A DNA stretch of 64,000 bases, taken from positions 20,824,896 to 20,888,895 of the forward strand of contig CM054165.1 of the NCBI GenBank assembly GCA_028751875.1, in the 5' to 3' direction. The notes under the pieces are model-generated. The model was not told where the DNA came from and did not search any database. It was given only the letters and a program-made list of their open reading frames with translations. Positions 36,530-45,862 of this stretch are shown in pieces (positions within the stretch are counted from its first letter, which is position 1; each line of letters begins with the position of its first letter). The position numbers were made by a program, and so were the translations under genes. The DNA is from Rapana venosa. Its lineage: Eukaryota; Mollusca; Gastropoda; Neogastropoda; Muricidae.

Positions 36530-36615
36530 TTCATCACCAATGGTGATACTTTCTGTGTGCGACCGTTTTTTTTAATTTTTAACCCCCCATTTAGGTAGCT
36601 GCATTCAGACTTCGA
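36530..36615 (+). repeat. Dispersed motif shared with the 1.45 kb tandem unit
   Basis: caccaatggtgatactttct, gaccgtttt, and ggtagctgcattcagacttc parallel 61,650-61,735 and 63,172-63,255 (caccaatggtgatactttat and aaggcagccacattttgact). A dispersed family is implied, and its ends are not resolved. Confidence 0.55.
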
Positions 36616-36705
36616 GAATGGTGTCTAGACTTGACATCTGTATACATGCGTTTTTGTTGTTTGGATTTTGGTTGGTGGGTTGTTGTTTAATTTTGTCATT
36701 CATTC

Positions 36706-36877
36706 ATCTATCTATCTATCTGTCCCGTAGTCTGACGACCGTGGGGGCACCCTCAAAGACTCAACAACCAGTTCCCTCCATTCCTCTTTCTGTTCTGCCT
36801 TTCTCAGGGTTTTGTTGAGTTCTAGGCCTGTCCATTCGCTGATGTTATCCTCCCAGCCTTTCCTTGGTCTGCCTCAT
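36706..36877 (-). mobile_element. RTE 3' end, strongly 5'-truncated
   Basis: From (ATCT)n through gtcccgtagtctgacgaccg, cagttccctccattcctctt and gttatcctcccagcc this is the complement of 51,225-51,395, including the GATA tail. Only about 170 nt of the element arrived, a typical 5'-truncated insertion. Confidence 0.9.
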
Positions 36878-36895
36878 TCATACAGGTAGGACTTG

Positions 36896-37305
36896 ACCGG
36901 TGGATCGGTGGTCTAGAGGTAACGCGCCTGTTTAGAATGCGCAAAGTCCGGGTCGGGTGTGTGCGTGGTTCGTATCCCGTTTGGGCCCGAAATTTTTCCC
37001 CCACATCCATGAGTGGTAGTCTGGGCGCTAGTCTTTCGGATGAGACGATGAACCGAGGTCCCGTGTATTACACAAAATTTTCAGCGCACGTAAAAGAACC
37101 CACGGCAACAAGAGAGTTGTCCCTGGCAAAATTCTTAGAAAAAAGCCACTCTGATAGGGAAACAAATACAGTTGCAGACCAAAAGAAAAAGAAAAAAAGG
37201 TGGCGCTGCTCTTGTGGCGACGCGGTCTCCCCGGGGAAAGCAGCCCGAATTTCACGCAGAGAAATCTCGTGACTTAAAGTAGTATAAATAAATAAATAAA
37301 TACCT
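36896..37305 (+). mobile_element. SINE-C, clean copy (Nin-DC-like core)
   Basis: tRNA-like head with A-box-like ggtggtctagaggtaacgcg and B-box-like ggttcgtatcc. The central core is gtctttcggatgagacgatg, aaccgaggtcccgtgt. The region cgcacgtaaaagaacccacg and the 3' part ggtggcgctgctcttgtggc end in (AATA)n (37,283-37,301). The core is shared with SINE-A and resembles, from memory, the Nin-DC SINE domain found across animals; that name needs an alignment to confirm. Confidence 0.8.
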
Positions 37306-37322
37306 ACTCTTCTAAAAGGGAT

Positions 37323-37690
37323 GGGGACGGGATAGCCGAGTGGTTAGAATATTGCGCTCGCAATCTGACGACCCAGGTTCGATTCCCGTTCAAGGGGATA
37401 TTTTCCTCTGGAGTTAACATCAGTGCAGACTCCACTCTCTCCCCAAAAAGTCGTTCGGATGATACTATAAATCGAGGTCCCGTGTGCAAACGCACGCAGA
37501 ACATCTTGCGCACACGTTAAATTCTGTTCCGCTTTTCGTAAGAGTGGGCCATTGTGTGCCGTTGGGAACAGATGAAAGAGTTGACAAATCCGCATGCACA
37601 CGGGGACTGGGTGTAAAAAAGCGCATGAGTGTTTATTCCATTATCCTCGATATAAAAGAATAAAAAAAAATAAAAAAATAAAGTAAAATA
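37323..37690 (+). mobile_element. SINE-A, full-length
   Basis: Head ggggacgggatagccgagtgg, B box ggttcgattcc, core gtcgttcggatgatactata, then cttgcgcacacgttaaattc and the tail atcctcgatataaaagaata with an A/T-rich end. One of the best copies for defining the family. Confidence 0.95.
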
Positions 37691-37764
37691 AAAAAAATAA
37701 GAAATAAAATGGTTCATTTTTCACTTCACACAGAGAGTGCTCCAAGTCGATATATTTATTTATT

Positions 37765-38098
37765 TATTTTATTTTATTCCTTTATATCGAGGATAATGGA
37801 ATAAGCTCTTATGTGTTTTTTTACATCTAGTCCCCGTCTGTTTGCGGATTTGTGAATTCTGTCATCTGTTTCCACCGGCACACAATGGCCTACTCTTACG
37901 AAAAGCGGAACAGGATTTAACATGTGCGTAAGATGTTCTGCACACGGGACCTCGGTATAGTCTCATCCGAAGGACTTTTGGGGAGAGTGGAGTCGGCACT
38001 GATGTTAACTCCAGAGGAAAATTTCCCCTTGAACGGGAATCGAACCCGGGTCGTCAGATTGCGAGCGCAATGTTGTAACCACTAGGCTATCCCGTCCC
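37765..38098 (-). mobile_element. SINE-A, minus strand
   Basis: Starts with the tail complement tatatcgaggataatggaat and ends ggctatcccgtcccg. A small deletion in the middle removes the gtgcgttcgcacacggg-type segment (cacacgggacctcggtatag directly follows gatgttctg). It lies about 75 nt from the preceding plus-strand copy, making an inverted pair. Confidence 0.95.
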
Positions 38099-38332
38099 GT
38101 ATATTTATGCATATAGAGGTTGTCGTGTACAAAAGAAAATAAAAAAGTGATTACAACGCACTTCTCTGGCATAGTAGTAATTACTTGCAAATTCCAATCA
38201 CACTGCCACCAATGTACCCGAGAAAAATCCTCTTCCGTAACGAGATTACCCTTAAAATATCCAATAAGAGGATTTCTTTTTCAGGTTTAGGTCATTCACT
38301 TAATTTACTCTGTCCTGGTTTTATTACCCTGT

Positions 38333-38362
38333 GTTGTGTGTGTGTGTGCGTGTGAGTGTGTG

Positions 38363-38418
<56 letters not shown>

Positions 38419-38523
38419 CGCGCGTGTGTGTGTGTGGGGGGGGTGGGGGGGTGAGATTTATTTTTTCATCTTATTTCTGTTCTTTTATGTCAAGGGTAGT
38501 GTATGCGTGGGCTTCTGTGTGTG

Positions 38524-38576
<53 letters not shown>

Positions 38577-38632
38577 GTGTGTGTGTGTGTGTGCGTGTGT
38601 GTGTGTGTGTGTGTATGTGTGTGTGTGCATGT
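38333..38632 (+). repeat. Two (TG)n arrays
   Basis: TG arrays at 38,334-38,436 and 38,518-38,630 separated by T-rich sequence. 38,099-38,332 shows no recognised feature. Confidence 0.95.
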
Positions 38633-38664
38633 AGGGGGGGAGCTATTATTTTTTTAATTTTATG

Positions 38665-39006
38665 TAATTATTCTTTTATATCGAGGATAATGGAATAAGC
38701 ACTTATGTGCTTTTTTACATCCAGTCCCCGTGTGTATGCGGCTTTGTAAAATCTGTCATCTGTTCCCACCGACACACAATGGCCTACTCTTTCGAAAATC
38801 GGAACAGGATTTAACGTGTGCGCAAGATATTCTGCGTGCGTTCGCACACGGGACCTCGGTTTATAGTCTCATCCGAAGAACTTTTTGGGGAGAGTGGAGT
38901 CTGCACTGATGTTAACTCCAGGGGAAAATATCCCCTTGAACGGGAATCGAACCCGGGTTGTCAGATTGCCAGCGCAATGTTCTAACCACTAGGCTATCCC
39001 GTCTCC
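38665..39006 (-). mobile_element. SINE-A, minus strand, full-length
   Basis: From tatatcgaggataatggaat to aggctatcccgtctccc, with the core complement tctcatccgaagaacttttt and the B box complement gggaatcgaacccgggttg. Confidence 0.95.
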
Positions 39007-39870
39007 CGGGTTTAGAGTGGGTGTGGGTCCATACGTGTGTGTGTGTGTGCGCGTGTGTATGTGTTTTGTGTGTAGGGGACATAAAGAGAATACAGATAGC
39101 CAGAAGAGAGATGGTAAAGAAACCAAAATAGTTGATGTCCAGCGAAAGGAGAGAGACACAGACAGATAAACACAAGAATTTCGTTCAGTACCAGCCAGAG
39201 AGATAGACCTCATCAACATCACCCCCATCTATCTGTCTGTCTCTCCCAATTTGGCCACCTATCTATCCAATCGTTCTTTTGATAATATGGATTAAGCAGC
39301 TTCATTATCAACAAGGAGAATAGCCACGTAGGTGACGTATATCCTGCAAATAGCAAACCTAGATCACAGATTAAAAAAACAAATGTTTATTCAAGGCGTA
39401 TGCAACTGAATGTTGACATAATCCCATTAAAGGTTTGTTTGGGTTTTTTCTTCTTTTTATTGCTTTTTCTGTGTTTAATTACTTTTTCTTTGAAAATCGC
39501 ATTTGTTTGGGAAAACCTACAACCGTTTAATTTGTTATGTAAAAAAGTGGATATTTCTAATGTCCCCTTTTATCTGCCGACCTCAAAAGTAGGTGATGCA
39601 AGTCAGATAGTTCGAACACGATCTCTTGGAATAGGCTGCGTATAATTCTACATTTCCCCATGTAGGCAAAGTGTAGGCAACGGACAGTCTTAACCCCCCC
39701 CCCCCTCCCCCTACCCCCCCCCCCCCCCCCCCCTCAACGAAACAAAGTGTCGCACGATTCGCACGCACGTGTTGTCCCAATTTAGAAACACGCTTGGGAC
39801 AGGACTCTTGATCACACGGGAGGTAATCCATTTACCGCCCCAGGTCACAATTATTTCATGTATAAGGATG
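39007..39870. other. Largely unique stretch, no gene supported
   Basis: Contains short TG (39,030-39,075), (CTGT)n (39,230-39,243) and a C-rich run (39,693-39,733). The rest is non-repetitive within this window. Open frames stay below about 82 codons without family motifs. Confidence 0.6.
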
Positions 39871-39872
39871 GG

Positions 39873-40290
39873 GGGGTTGCAGAATAGCCTAGTGGTTAGA
39901 GCGTTCTGTTCGTGTTCTGACGGCCTGGGTTTAAACCACCACGCACGGCGTGCGAATCCAACATCACTCTGTCAAGACTGCTTAATTTAGCACGCGCCTT
40001 CCCGTCACGTGGTCGGAGCACTCGCTTTCCCCCAGCCAAGTTAAGCAGCGTTGAGCGTGGTTACCAGTTGGATGGGTGACCGTTTGCGCGCCTTGGCTTC
40101 AGTACAGTTCCCCCAGTTCACCCAGCTGTAAATGGGTACCTGCCCTCTTTAGGGTCAGGGAAGGTAAAGCAGCGAGGGAGAGGAGATGGGCACCGCTCTC
40201 AATATGCTGACTCCTAGAGATGTGAGGTCTCTGACGCCTCGCTCCCCTACGACCTTATAGGTTATGGGACTCCTTTACTTTTACCTTCCT
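39873..40290 (+). mobile_element. Chimeric SINE: second tRNA-like head joined to SINE-B
   Basis: A tRNA-like segment (gcagaatagcctagtggttag, then gttctgacggcctgggtttaaa) runs to about 40,010. There, acgtggtcggagcactcgct joins the SINE-B 5S-like part (ccaagttaagcagcgttgag, gttggatgggtgaccg) and the full SINE-B body and 3' end. The usual SINE-B start (gggacgggatagctcagtgg) is missing, so the first head replaces it. It could be a new subfamily or two adjacent truncated elements. Confidence 0.7.
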
Positions 40291-40435
40291 TTCACCGAGT
40301 ATGTGTGTGGTCAGTTCCTGCTAAAATTAGAACCAGCTGGGCTGAGCTGGGCTGAGCTGGGATGGAAAAGATCGCATATGAGAGAAGCTGAAAGTGGAGG
40401 GAAACTGACAGCTGTGAATGGAGTACATCCCTTTT

Positions 40436-40588
40436 CAAGGAGATTTTTTTTATATATCCTGGAGTCGATATCAGTGCTGACTTCACCCCCCCCCCCCTCC
40501 CCCTCAAAAGTCATTCCCATGAAACTATAAACCCAAAACCCCTGTGCGCAAAACGTATGCACAACATCTTGTGAACACGTTAAAAATC
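40436..40588 (+). mobile_element. SINE-A internal fragment, old
   Basis: atatcctggagtcgatatca, then gtcattcccatgaaactata and catcttgtgaacacgttaaa correspond to the SINE-A middle. The head is missing and substitutions are many. A LINE fragment interrupts it at its right end. Confidence 0.7.
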
Positions 40589-40851
40589 TTTCTTCTTCTT
40601 CTTTCTTTCATCTGCCGCTGGTTCCTTTCGGCGTCGCGGGGAGACACAGACGTCTGTCTGCAGCAAGGCGGGAGGCTTGATGTAGTGACAGGTCATGGGC
40701 TCGCAGGGTGTCAGCCAGGAGTCGCTCCATCGTCTCCTTGGTCTACCTCTGGCTTTCCAGCCATTGTGTTTGGTGGTGTATGCCCGTAGGGCTGGTTGGT
40801 TGGGCGGCATTCTAGTGAGGTGACCATACCACCTGATCCTTTGTTAAAAGG
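40589..40851 (-). pseudogene. LINE C-terminal fragment with 11-bp target-site duplication
   Basis: The minus strand reads R-W-Y-G-H-L-T-R-M followed by KARGRPRRRWSDSW, the characteristic C-terminal end of a non-LTR reverse-transcriptase ORF, and then a GAA-rich tail (40,589-40,612 on the plus strand as tttcttcttcttctttcttt). It is flanked by acacgttaaaa at 40,575-40,585 and again at 40,852-40,862, a clear target-site duplication placed inside SINE-A sequence. The element type differs from the RTE at 48 kb. It is truncated and dead. Confidence 0.75.
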
Positions 40852-41085
40852 ACACGTTAAAATAAAAATTTAAAAAGACACACAACAACTTTGAATGTGT
40901 AGGACATATTGATGTTTAAGGACAAAGTCAGGGAATTTTCAGGGCAGCAGCGTTAACAGTTGCTGAGTTACAAAGCAACATATGGGGGTCTGGGTGTGAG
41001 CACACCCACAGCGTATGGCAAAGCTTAAAAACCAGTTCCGCCTTTGTAATATTTAAAAAAAATTTTTAGTCTTTTATATCGAGGA

Positions 41086-41384
41086 TATTGGGGACGGGAT
41101 AGCTCAGTGGCCAGAGCACTCGCTTTCCCCCAACCAAGTTAAGCAGTGTCGAGCGTGGTTACCAGTTGGATGGGTGACCGTTTGCGCGCCTTGGCTTCAG
41201 TACAGTTCCCCCAGTTCACCCAGCTGTAAATGGGTACCTGCCCTCTTTAGGGTCAGGGAAGGTAAAGCAGCGAGGGAGAGGAGATGGGCGCCGCCCTCAA
41301 TATGCTGGCCCTAGAGAAGTGAGGTCTCTGACGCCTCGCTCCCCTACGACCTTATAGGTTATGGAACTCCTTTACCTTTTTTAA
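41086..41384 (+). mobile_element. SINE-B, clean, inserted into a SINE-A tail
   Basis: Full family sequence from ggggacgggatagctcagtgg to ggaactcctttacctttttt. The tRNA-like start is followed by the 5S-like ccaagttaagcagtgtcgag and ggttaccagttggatgggtg. It is flanked on both sides by near-identical tatatcgaggata-tgg (left about 41,078-41,094, right about 41,390-41,406), which belongs to the SINE-A tail, so the duplication marks nested insertion. Confidence 0.9.
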
Positions 41385-41387
41385 AAT

Positions 41388-41650
41388 CCTATATCGAGGA
41401 TAATGGAATAAGCACTCATGCGCTTTTTTTACATCCAGTCCCCGTGTGCATGCGGCTTTGTCAATTCTGTCATCTGTTCGCACACGAGGCCTCGGTTTAT
41501 AGTCTCATCCGAAGGACTTTTGGGGGAGAGTGGAGGAGTCTGCACTGATGTGAACTCCAGGGGAAAATTAATATCCTCCTTGAACGGGAATCGAACCCGG
41601 GTCGTCAGATTGCGAGCGCAATGTTCTAACCACTAGGCTATCCCGTCCCA
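41388..41650 (-). mobile_element. SINE-A, minus strand, internal deletion
   Basis: Tail complement at the left, head complement ggctatcccgtccc at the right. About 80 nt between catctgttcgcacacgaggc and the core are missing compared with other copies, joined at a short CGCACAC-type similarity. Its tail hosts the SINE-B insertion. Confidence 0.9.
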
Positions 41651-41690
41651 ACAATAAGTAATTGAATCGCGAAAGGAGCTTGCGTAAATG

Positions 41691-41693
<3 letters not shown>

Positions 41694-41757
<64 letters not shown>

Positions 41758-41767
41758 CACGCGCGCG
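41694..41767 (+). repeat. (TG)n microsatellite
   Basis: TG array with one interruption, ending in gcacgcgcgcg. Confidence 0.95.
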
Positions 41768-41854
41768 TTAAATTATGTGCCTGTCTGTCAGTGTTGTACT
41801 TGCCCCTTTCATAAAATGATGAAATATTTTCAACTTGACTTTTTTGGTTTTTTT

Positions 41855-42717
41855 GTTTTGCTGCCTCATCTTCTGTGACCTTCCTATCCTGCTGTTCCTA
41901 CGCCGCTCATGTCAATCTCCACAACCACAGCCACACCCAGATTCGTTATGTCTCATCCTCAGGGTCGGAAATCCACAGGGAGCCTATCAATATCTGGCTG
42001 CCGTTGAGCCACCAGTTAGAGGGGCCCTGCACTGCTGCTGGGTCACTTTAGTGGTGTTCAGTGGTGCCTTGTTCTGAGCTAACATACGCAGGACACCACG
42101 TACTAAGCCCTCCTACTACCGACAGTATTAGCTCAGTCGCGGAGCCAGACTGAGTGAGTTGCTCACCCAAGGTGGCAACCACCACAACGTCCCTCCAACG
42201 ACCGCCCCTCAAAATGCTGAACCTCAAACCTCAAGGCTTTGACACCAACTTACCACAGGCACAGAAGTGTATGGGCAAACCGAATCTGAGGTCACCATGA
42301 GACCAGAGTAACTGGGACCACCGAATCAGAGGCAATTTTTTTTTTATTGCATGATGATCAATGACAATGAGGATGACGTAATTCTGCTGCTGTGGAAGTG
42401 CATATGCTTTAAGACTACTTGACAGGGTTGTACTCTACGCTTACTATCATAATAATATATCCCGGCGTCAACCAGGCCCGAGAGATACAGACACCTGCAG
42501 TGTTGGTCAGGTAATTTGAGCAACACTCTCAAACTCGCATCCGTAAATACAAGTGGATGAAGCTCGACTGTGTGGTCCCAGTCTTCCCACTGAGCCCACA
42601 GCACACACAGGAGCCGGCAGGAGTCCGAAAAATCCCTATGACTCTCATGGGATTCGAACCCGCGACCTTCGAGTCCGAAATCCAAGGCGCTAACCGCTGC
42701 GCCATGGCGACTGGTCA
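41855..42717 (-). mobile_element. LRE: tRNA-headed element of about 850 bp, copy 1
   Basis: In complement it starts with tRNA-like A and B boxes (ccatggcgcagcggttagcg and gcgggttcgaatcccatgag). A body follows (gcccggttgacgccggg-type segment) and a long 3' part ending gaagatgaggcagcaaaa. A collinear copy lies at 45,863-46,702, and a 3' fragment at 47,218. No LINE protein motifs were found. On the strand opposite to the tRNA-like head, both copies share a frame around VEPPxRGALxCCWVTLVVFSGA, most likely incidental. It is too long for a usual SINE, and its class is unresolved. Confidence 0.75.
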
Positions 42718-42718
42718 C

Positions 42719-42737
42719 TTGACTTGACTTGACTTGA
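42719..42737 (+). repeat. (TTGAC)n pentanucleotide beside LRE
   Basis: acttgacttgacttgactt adjoins the tRNA-like end of the LRE. The complementary aagtcaagtcaagtca occurs at 52,988 and 56,214, suggesting a tail motif of another dispersed repeat. Confidence 0.6.
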
Positions 42738-42774
42738 TTAAGCCAATAACTACCATACCATCGAATCAGCGAGT

Positions 42775-42992
42775 GGAGTGGAATGGAGTGGAGTGGGGTG
42801 GGTGGGGTGGGGTGGAGTGGAATGGAGTGGAATGCAGTGGGGTGGAGTAGAATGGGGTGGGGTGGAGTGGAATGGAGTGGAATGGAATGGAATGAAATGG
42901 GGTGGGGTGGAGTGGCTTGTAGTGGAATGGAGTGGGGTGGAGTAGAATGGGGTTGGATGGGGTGGGTTGGGGTGGAGTGGAGCTGGAAAGTG
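42775..42992 (+). repeat. (GGAGT/GGAAT/GGGGT)n pentanucleotide array
   Basis: A 5-nt array with gtgg, aatgg and ggtgg variants. It resembles in unit the GGAAT-type satellites of vertebrates, but a link is not implied. Frames give Trp/Gly/Met-rich repeats only. Confidence 0.9.
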
Positions 42993-43057
42993 GCAATGTT
43001 TCAGAAGACCTTTTTATCATTTTTAAATTTTTAATCATTTTAAAGTGTTTTATGTTA

Positions 43058-44288
43058 CTTTGCCTTGCCTTGCCTTGCCTTGCCTTGTCTTGTCTTGCCT
43101 TGCCTTGCCTTGCCTTGCTTTGCCTTGCCTTGCCTTGCCTTGCCTTGCCTTGCCTTGCCTTGTCTTGTCTTGTCTTGTCTTGTCTTGCCTTGCCTTGCCT
43201 TGCCTTGCCTTGCATCCCCTCATCTCGTCTCACCTCATCTTACTTCACCTCGCCTTGCCTTGCCCTACCTTGCCTTACCTTTCCTTACCTTACCTTGCCT
43301 TGCCTTACCTTTCTTTGCCTTGCCTTGTCTTACGTTACCTTGCCTTGCCTTACCTTGCCTTACCTTGCCTTTCCTTGCCTTACCTTACCTTACCTTACCT
43401 TTCCTTGCCTTACTTTATCTTACCTTGCCTAAACTCACCTTGCCTTACCTTACCTTGCCTTACCTTACCTTGCCTTGCCTTACCTTACCTTACCTTACCT
43501 TGCCTTGCCTTACCTTACCTTACCTTACCTTGCCTTGCCTTATCTTGCCTTGCCTTACCTTGCCTTGCCTTACCTTGCCTTGCCTTACCTTGCCTTGCCC
43601 CTTACCTTACCTTGCCTTACCTTACCTTACCTTAACTCACCTTGCCTTACCTTACCTTACCTTTCCTTACCTTACCGTACCTTACCTTACCTTGCCTCAC
43701 CTTGCCTTACCTTACCTTACCTTGCCTTACCTTTCCTTACCTTATCTTACCTTGCCTTTCCTTGCCTTTTCTTCCCTTGCTTTGCCTTACCTTGCCTTAC
43801 CTTGCCTTGCCTTGGCTAACCTTACCTTGCCTTGCCTTAGCTTATCTTACCTTACCTTACCTTACCTTGCTTTGCCTTACCTTACCTTACCTTACCTTAC
43901 CTTGCCTTGCCTTACCTTACCCTACCTTGCCTTGCCTTGCCTTGCTTTGCCTTTTTTTGTCTTACGTTACCTTGCCTTGCCTTGCCTTGCCTTGCCTTGC
44001 CTTGCCTTGCCTTGCTTTGCCTTGCCTTGCCTTGCCTTTCCTTGCCTTACCTTACCTTACCTTACCTCGCCTTAGCTTACCTTACCTTACCTTGCCTTAC
44101 CTAAACTTGCCTTACCTTGCCTTACCTTACCTTGTCTTGCCTTGCCTTGCTTACCTTATCTTGCCTTTTCTGGTCTTGTCCTTCCCTGCCCTGCCTTGCC
44201 TTGCCTTACCCTACCCTTCCCTACCCTACCCATTCCTACCCTACCCTATTCTGCCTTACCTTGCTTTACCTTACCTTGCCTTGCCTTG
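43058..44288 (+). repeat. (CCTTG/CCTTA)n pentanucleotide array of 1.2 kb
   Basis: Tandem ccttg and cctta units with occasional ccttt. Because five is not a multiple of three, all three forward frames read the same kind of peptide (LPCLA, LPYLT). This explains the stop-free frames of up to 336 residues; there is no gene. CCTTG dominates early and around 43,970-44,040, CCTTA elsewhere, so variant units are clustered. Confidence 0.95.
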
Positions 44289-44339
44289 AACCCTTGTCCT
44301 CAAACTACTGAAAAATGGCAAGCTCAGAACTTTATCGGG

Positions 44340-44575
44340 TACTTTGTCTCCTCCTCCTCCTCTCCTCCTCCCCTCCACACCATCCCACCCCCCTTCCCCC
44401 CCCCCTCCACACACACCCACACAACACACAAGACACACACTCCACACACACACACAAGACAACACACACACAACACACACACACCACACACACACACCCA
44501 TTCCTCATACCCCGCCCCCCCCCCCCCCCCCATCCCTCTCCCACCCAACCCACCTCCACCCCTACCTCCTACACC
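44340..44575. repeat. C-rich and (CA)n tract
   Basis: CTCCTCC, C runs and CA units. Pro/His-rich frames are repeat readings. 44,576-44,815 has no recognised feature. Confidence 0.85.
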
Positions 44576-44817
44576 GATGACGAACGCACGCAGCATAAAG
44601 TCGTTGTATAACCATCGCATTTACTAAGACAAAGAGCAGATAGAGCTTATTCCCTTAAAAGCACGAGGAAGCGGGCGTGCAGAGCAGACCGGCAGCTCAG
44701 GCAGCCCATTAAATCGGATAGCTCCGCTGGGACCCTACTACAATCTCCATCAATCACACGAGCAGACCAATCGCCATTTGCTTCGGTCACCCACAAGGTC
44801 GGCCTGATGTTAAGTGA

Positions 44818-44842
44818 TTAACCATTCTGTATAAATTCCATA

Positions 44843-44893
<51 letters not shown>
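44818..44893 (+). mobile_element. Minimal L2-like 3' terminus with (ATT)n tail
   Basis: tgtataaattccatacatta precedes an (ATT)n run (44,845-44,892). Its complement, aatgtatggaatttata, matches the L2-like terminus at 52,563. Either the last 25 nt of a LINE plus its tail or a microsatellite seeded by one. Confidence 0.5.
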
Positions 44894-44894
<1 letters not shown>

Positions 44895-44954
44895 CATTCT
44901 GTGTCTTGAAAGTAGGCAAGGATGGGAGGAGGGGGGGGGGGGGAAGGGGGAGAC

Positions 44955-45306
44955 GGGACGGGATAGCCTAGTGGTTAGAACATTGCGCTCGCAATCTGAC
45001 AACCCGGGTTCGATTCCCGCTCAAGGGGGATATTTTCCCCCTGGAGTTAACATCAGTGCAGACTCCACTCTCCACCAAAAGTCTTTCGGATGAGACTATA
45101 AACCGAGGAGGCCCCGTGTGCGAAAGCAGGAAGAACATCTTGCGCACACGTTAAAATCCTGTTCGGCTTTTTTTTGTAAAAGTAGGCCATTGTATGTCGG
45201 TGGGGAACAGATGACAGAATTGACAAAACCGCATACACACGGGGACTAGATGTAAAAAAGCACGCAAGTGCTTATTCTATTATCCTCGATATAAAAGAAT
45301 AAAAAA
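44955..45306 (+). mobile_element. SINE-A, full-length
   Basis: Head gacgggatagcctagtggtt, B box ggttcgattcc, core gtctttcggatgagactata, then cttgcgcacacgttaaaatc and the tail atcctcgatataaaagaata. Confidence 0.95.
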
Positions 45307-45329
45307 TAATTTTAATCAACTCCTTTCTC

Positions 45330-45400
45330 TATCTGTCTGTCTGTCTGTCTGTCTGTCTAGTCTGATTGTCTGCTGTCTCTCTTTGGATTTAGATAAATAA
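45330..45400. repeat. (CTGT)n
   Basis: ctgtctgtctgtctgtctgt at 45,337-45,358, followed by ctctttgg and AT-rich sequence leading into the LINE tail. Confidence 0.85.
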
Positions 45401-45442
45401 ATAATGATAATAATAATGATAATAATAATAATAACAATAATA

Positions 45443-45473
<31 letters not shown>

Positions 45474-45600
45474 AATTATATTTATAGAGCGCTATATCTT
45501 GCAGATACAAATCAGAGCGCTTGCATTCAATCCGCTCCTACACATGCAACCAACAATGATCAACAATATTTTAACAAATTCAAATGTACACACAAACAAA

Positions 45601-45638
<38 letters not shown>

Positions 45639-45862
45639 CAACACACACACACACACACACAGGTTATACATTTCAGCAGGGTGGTGGAATTTTGGCTGTT
45701 AAAGGCAAGGACAGATAATTTATGAGATGAAACAGGAGGGGAAAGTCTTAGGTTTGAAATAGGTATGTTTTGAGGCTGGATTTAAAGCTGTCGAAAGTAG
45801 GCTTTTCACGAAGGGAGAGAGGGAGGTCATTCCAGATTGATGGACCAGAAATAAAGACTAGC
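45400..45862 (-). pseudogene. L2/CR1-like LINE, 5'-truncated 3' end
   Basis: The minus strand encodes S-G-P-S-I-W-N-D-L-P-L-S-L-R-E followed by KPTFDSFKSSLKTYLFQT and a stop near 45,748. This is the same ORF terminus as the LINE at 12.3-13.7 kb. The 3' UTR follows, with (CA)n at 45,602-45,662 (plus-strand view), the conserved tagagcgctatatcttgcag and a GAA/AAT tail near 45,400-45,475. The 5' truncation point abuts the LRE at 45,863, so the two elements are directly joined. Confidence 0.85.

Noticed and set aside
37455..37490. Hammerhead ribozyme core in SINE-A/SINE-C (cggatgagac ... aaaccgag)
   Set aside because: The CUGANGA core would need U where G is found, and the GAAA element after stem II is missing. 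The resemblance does not hold.
41115..41180. 5S rRNA gene
   Set aside because: Only the internal control portion is 5S-like, and it is embedded in SINE-B. The flanking 5S arms and a T-run terminator are lacking.
42775..42992. Relation to vertebrate GGAAT satellite DNA
   Set aside because: Only the short unit is similar; short pentamers arise independently and there is no further shared structure.
43065..44075. Open frame of 336 codons (LPCLA/LPYLT repeats)
   Set aside because: A 5-nt repeat without stop-forming units is open in all three frames and yields the same peptide in each. It is not a gene.
44955..45030. True tRNA genes at the SINE heads
   Set aside because: A and B boxes are present, but acceptor and anticodon arms do not close properly, and each head continues into a repeat body found many times. 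They are SINE promoters.
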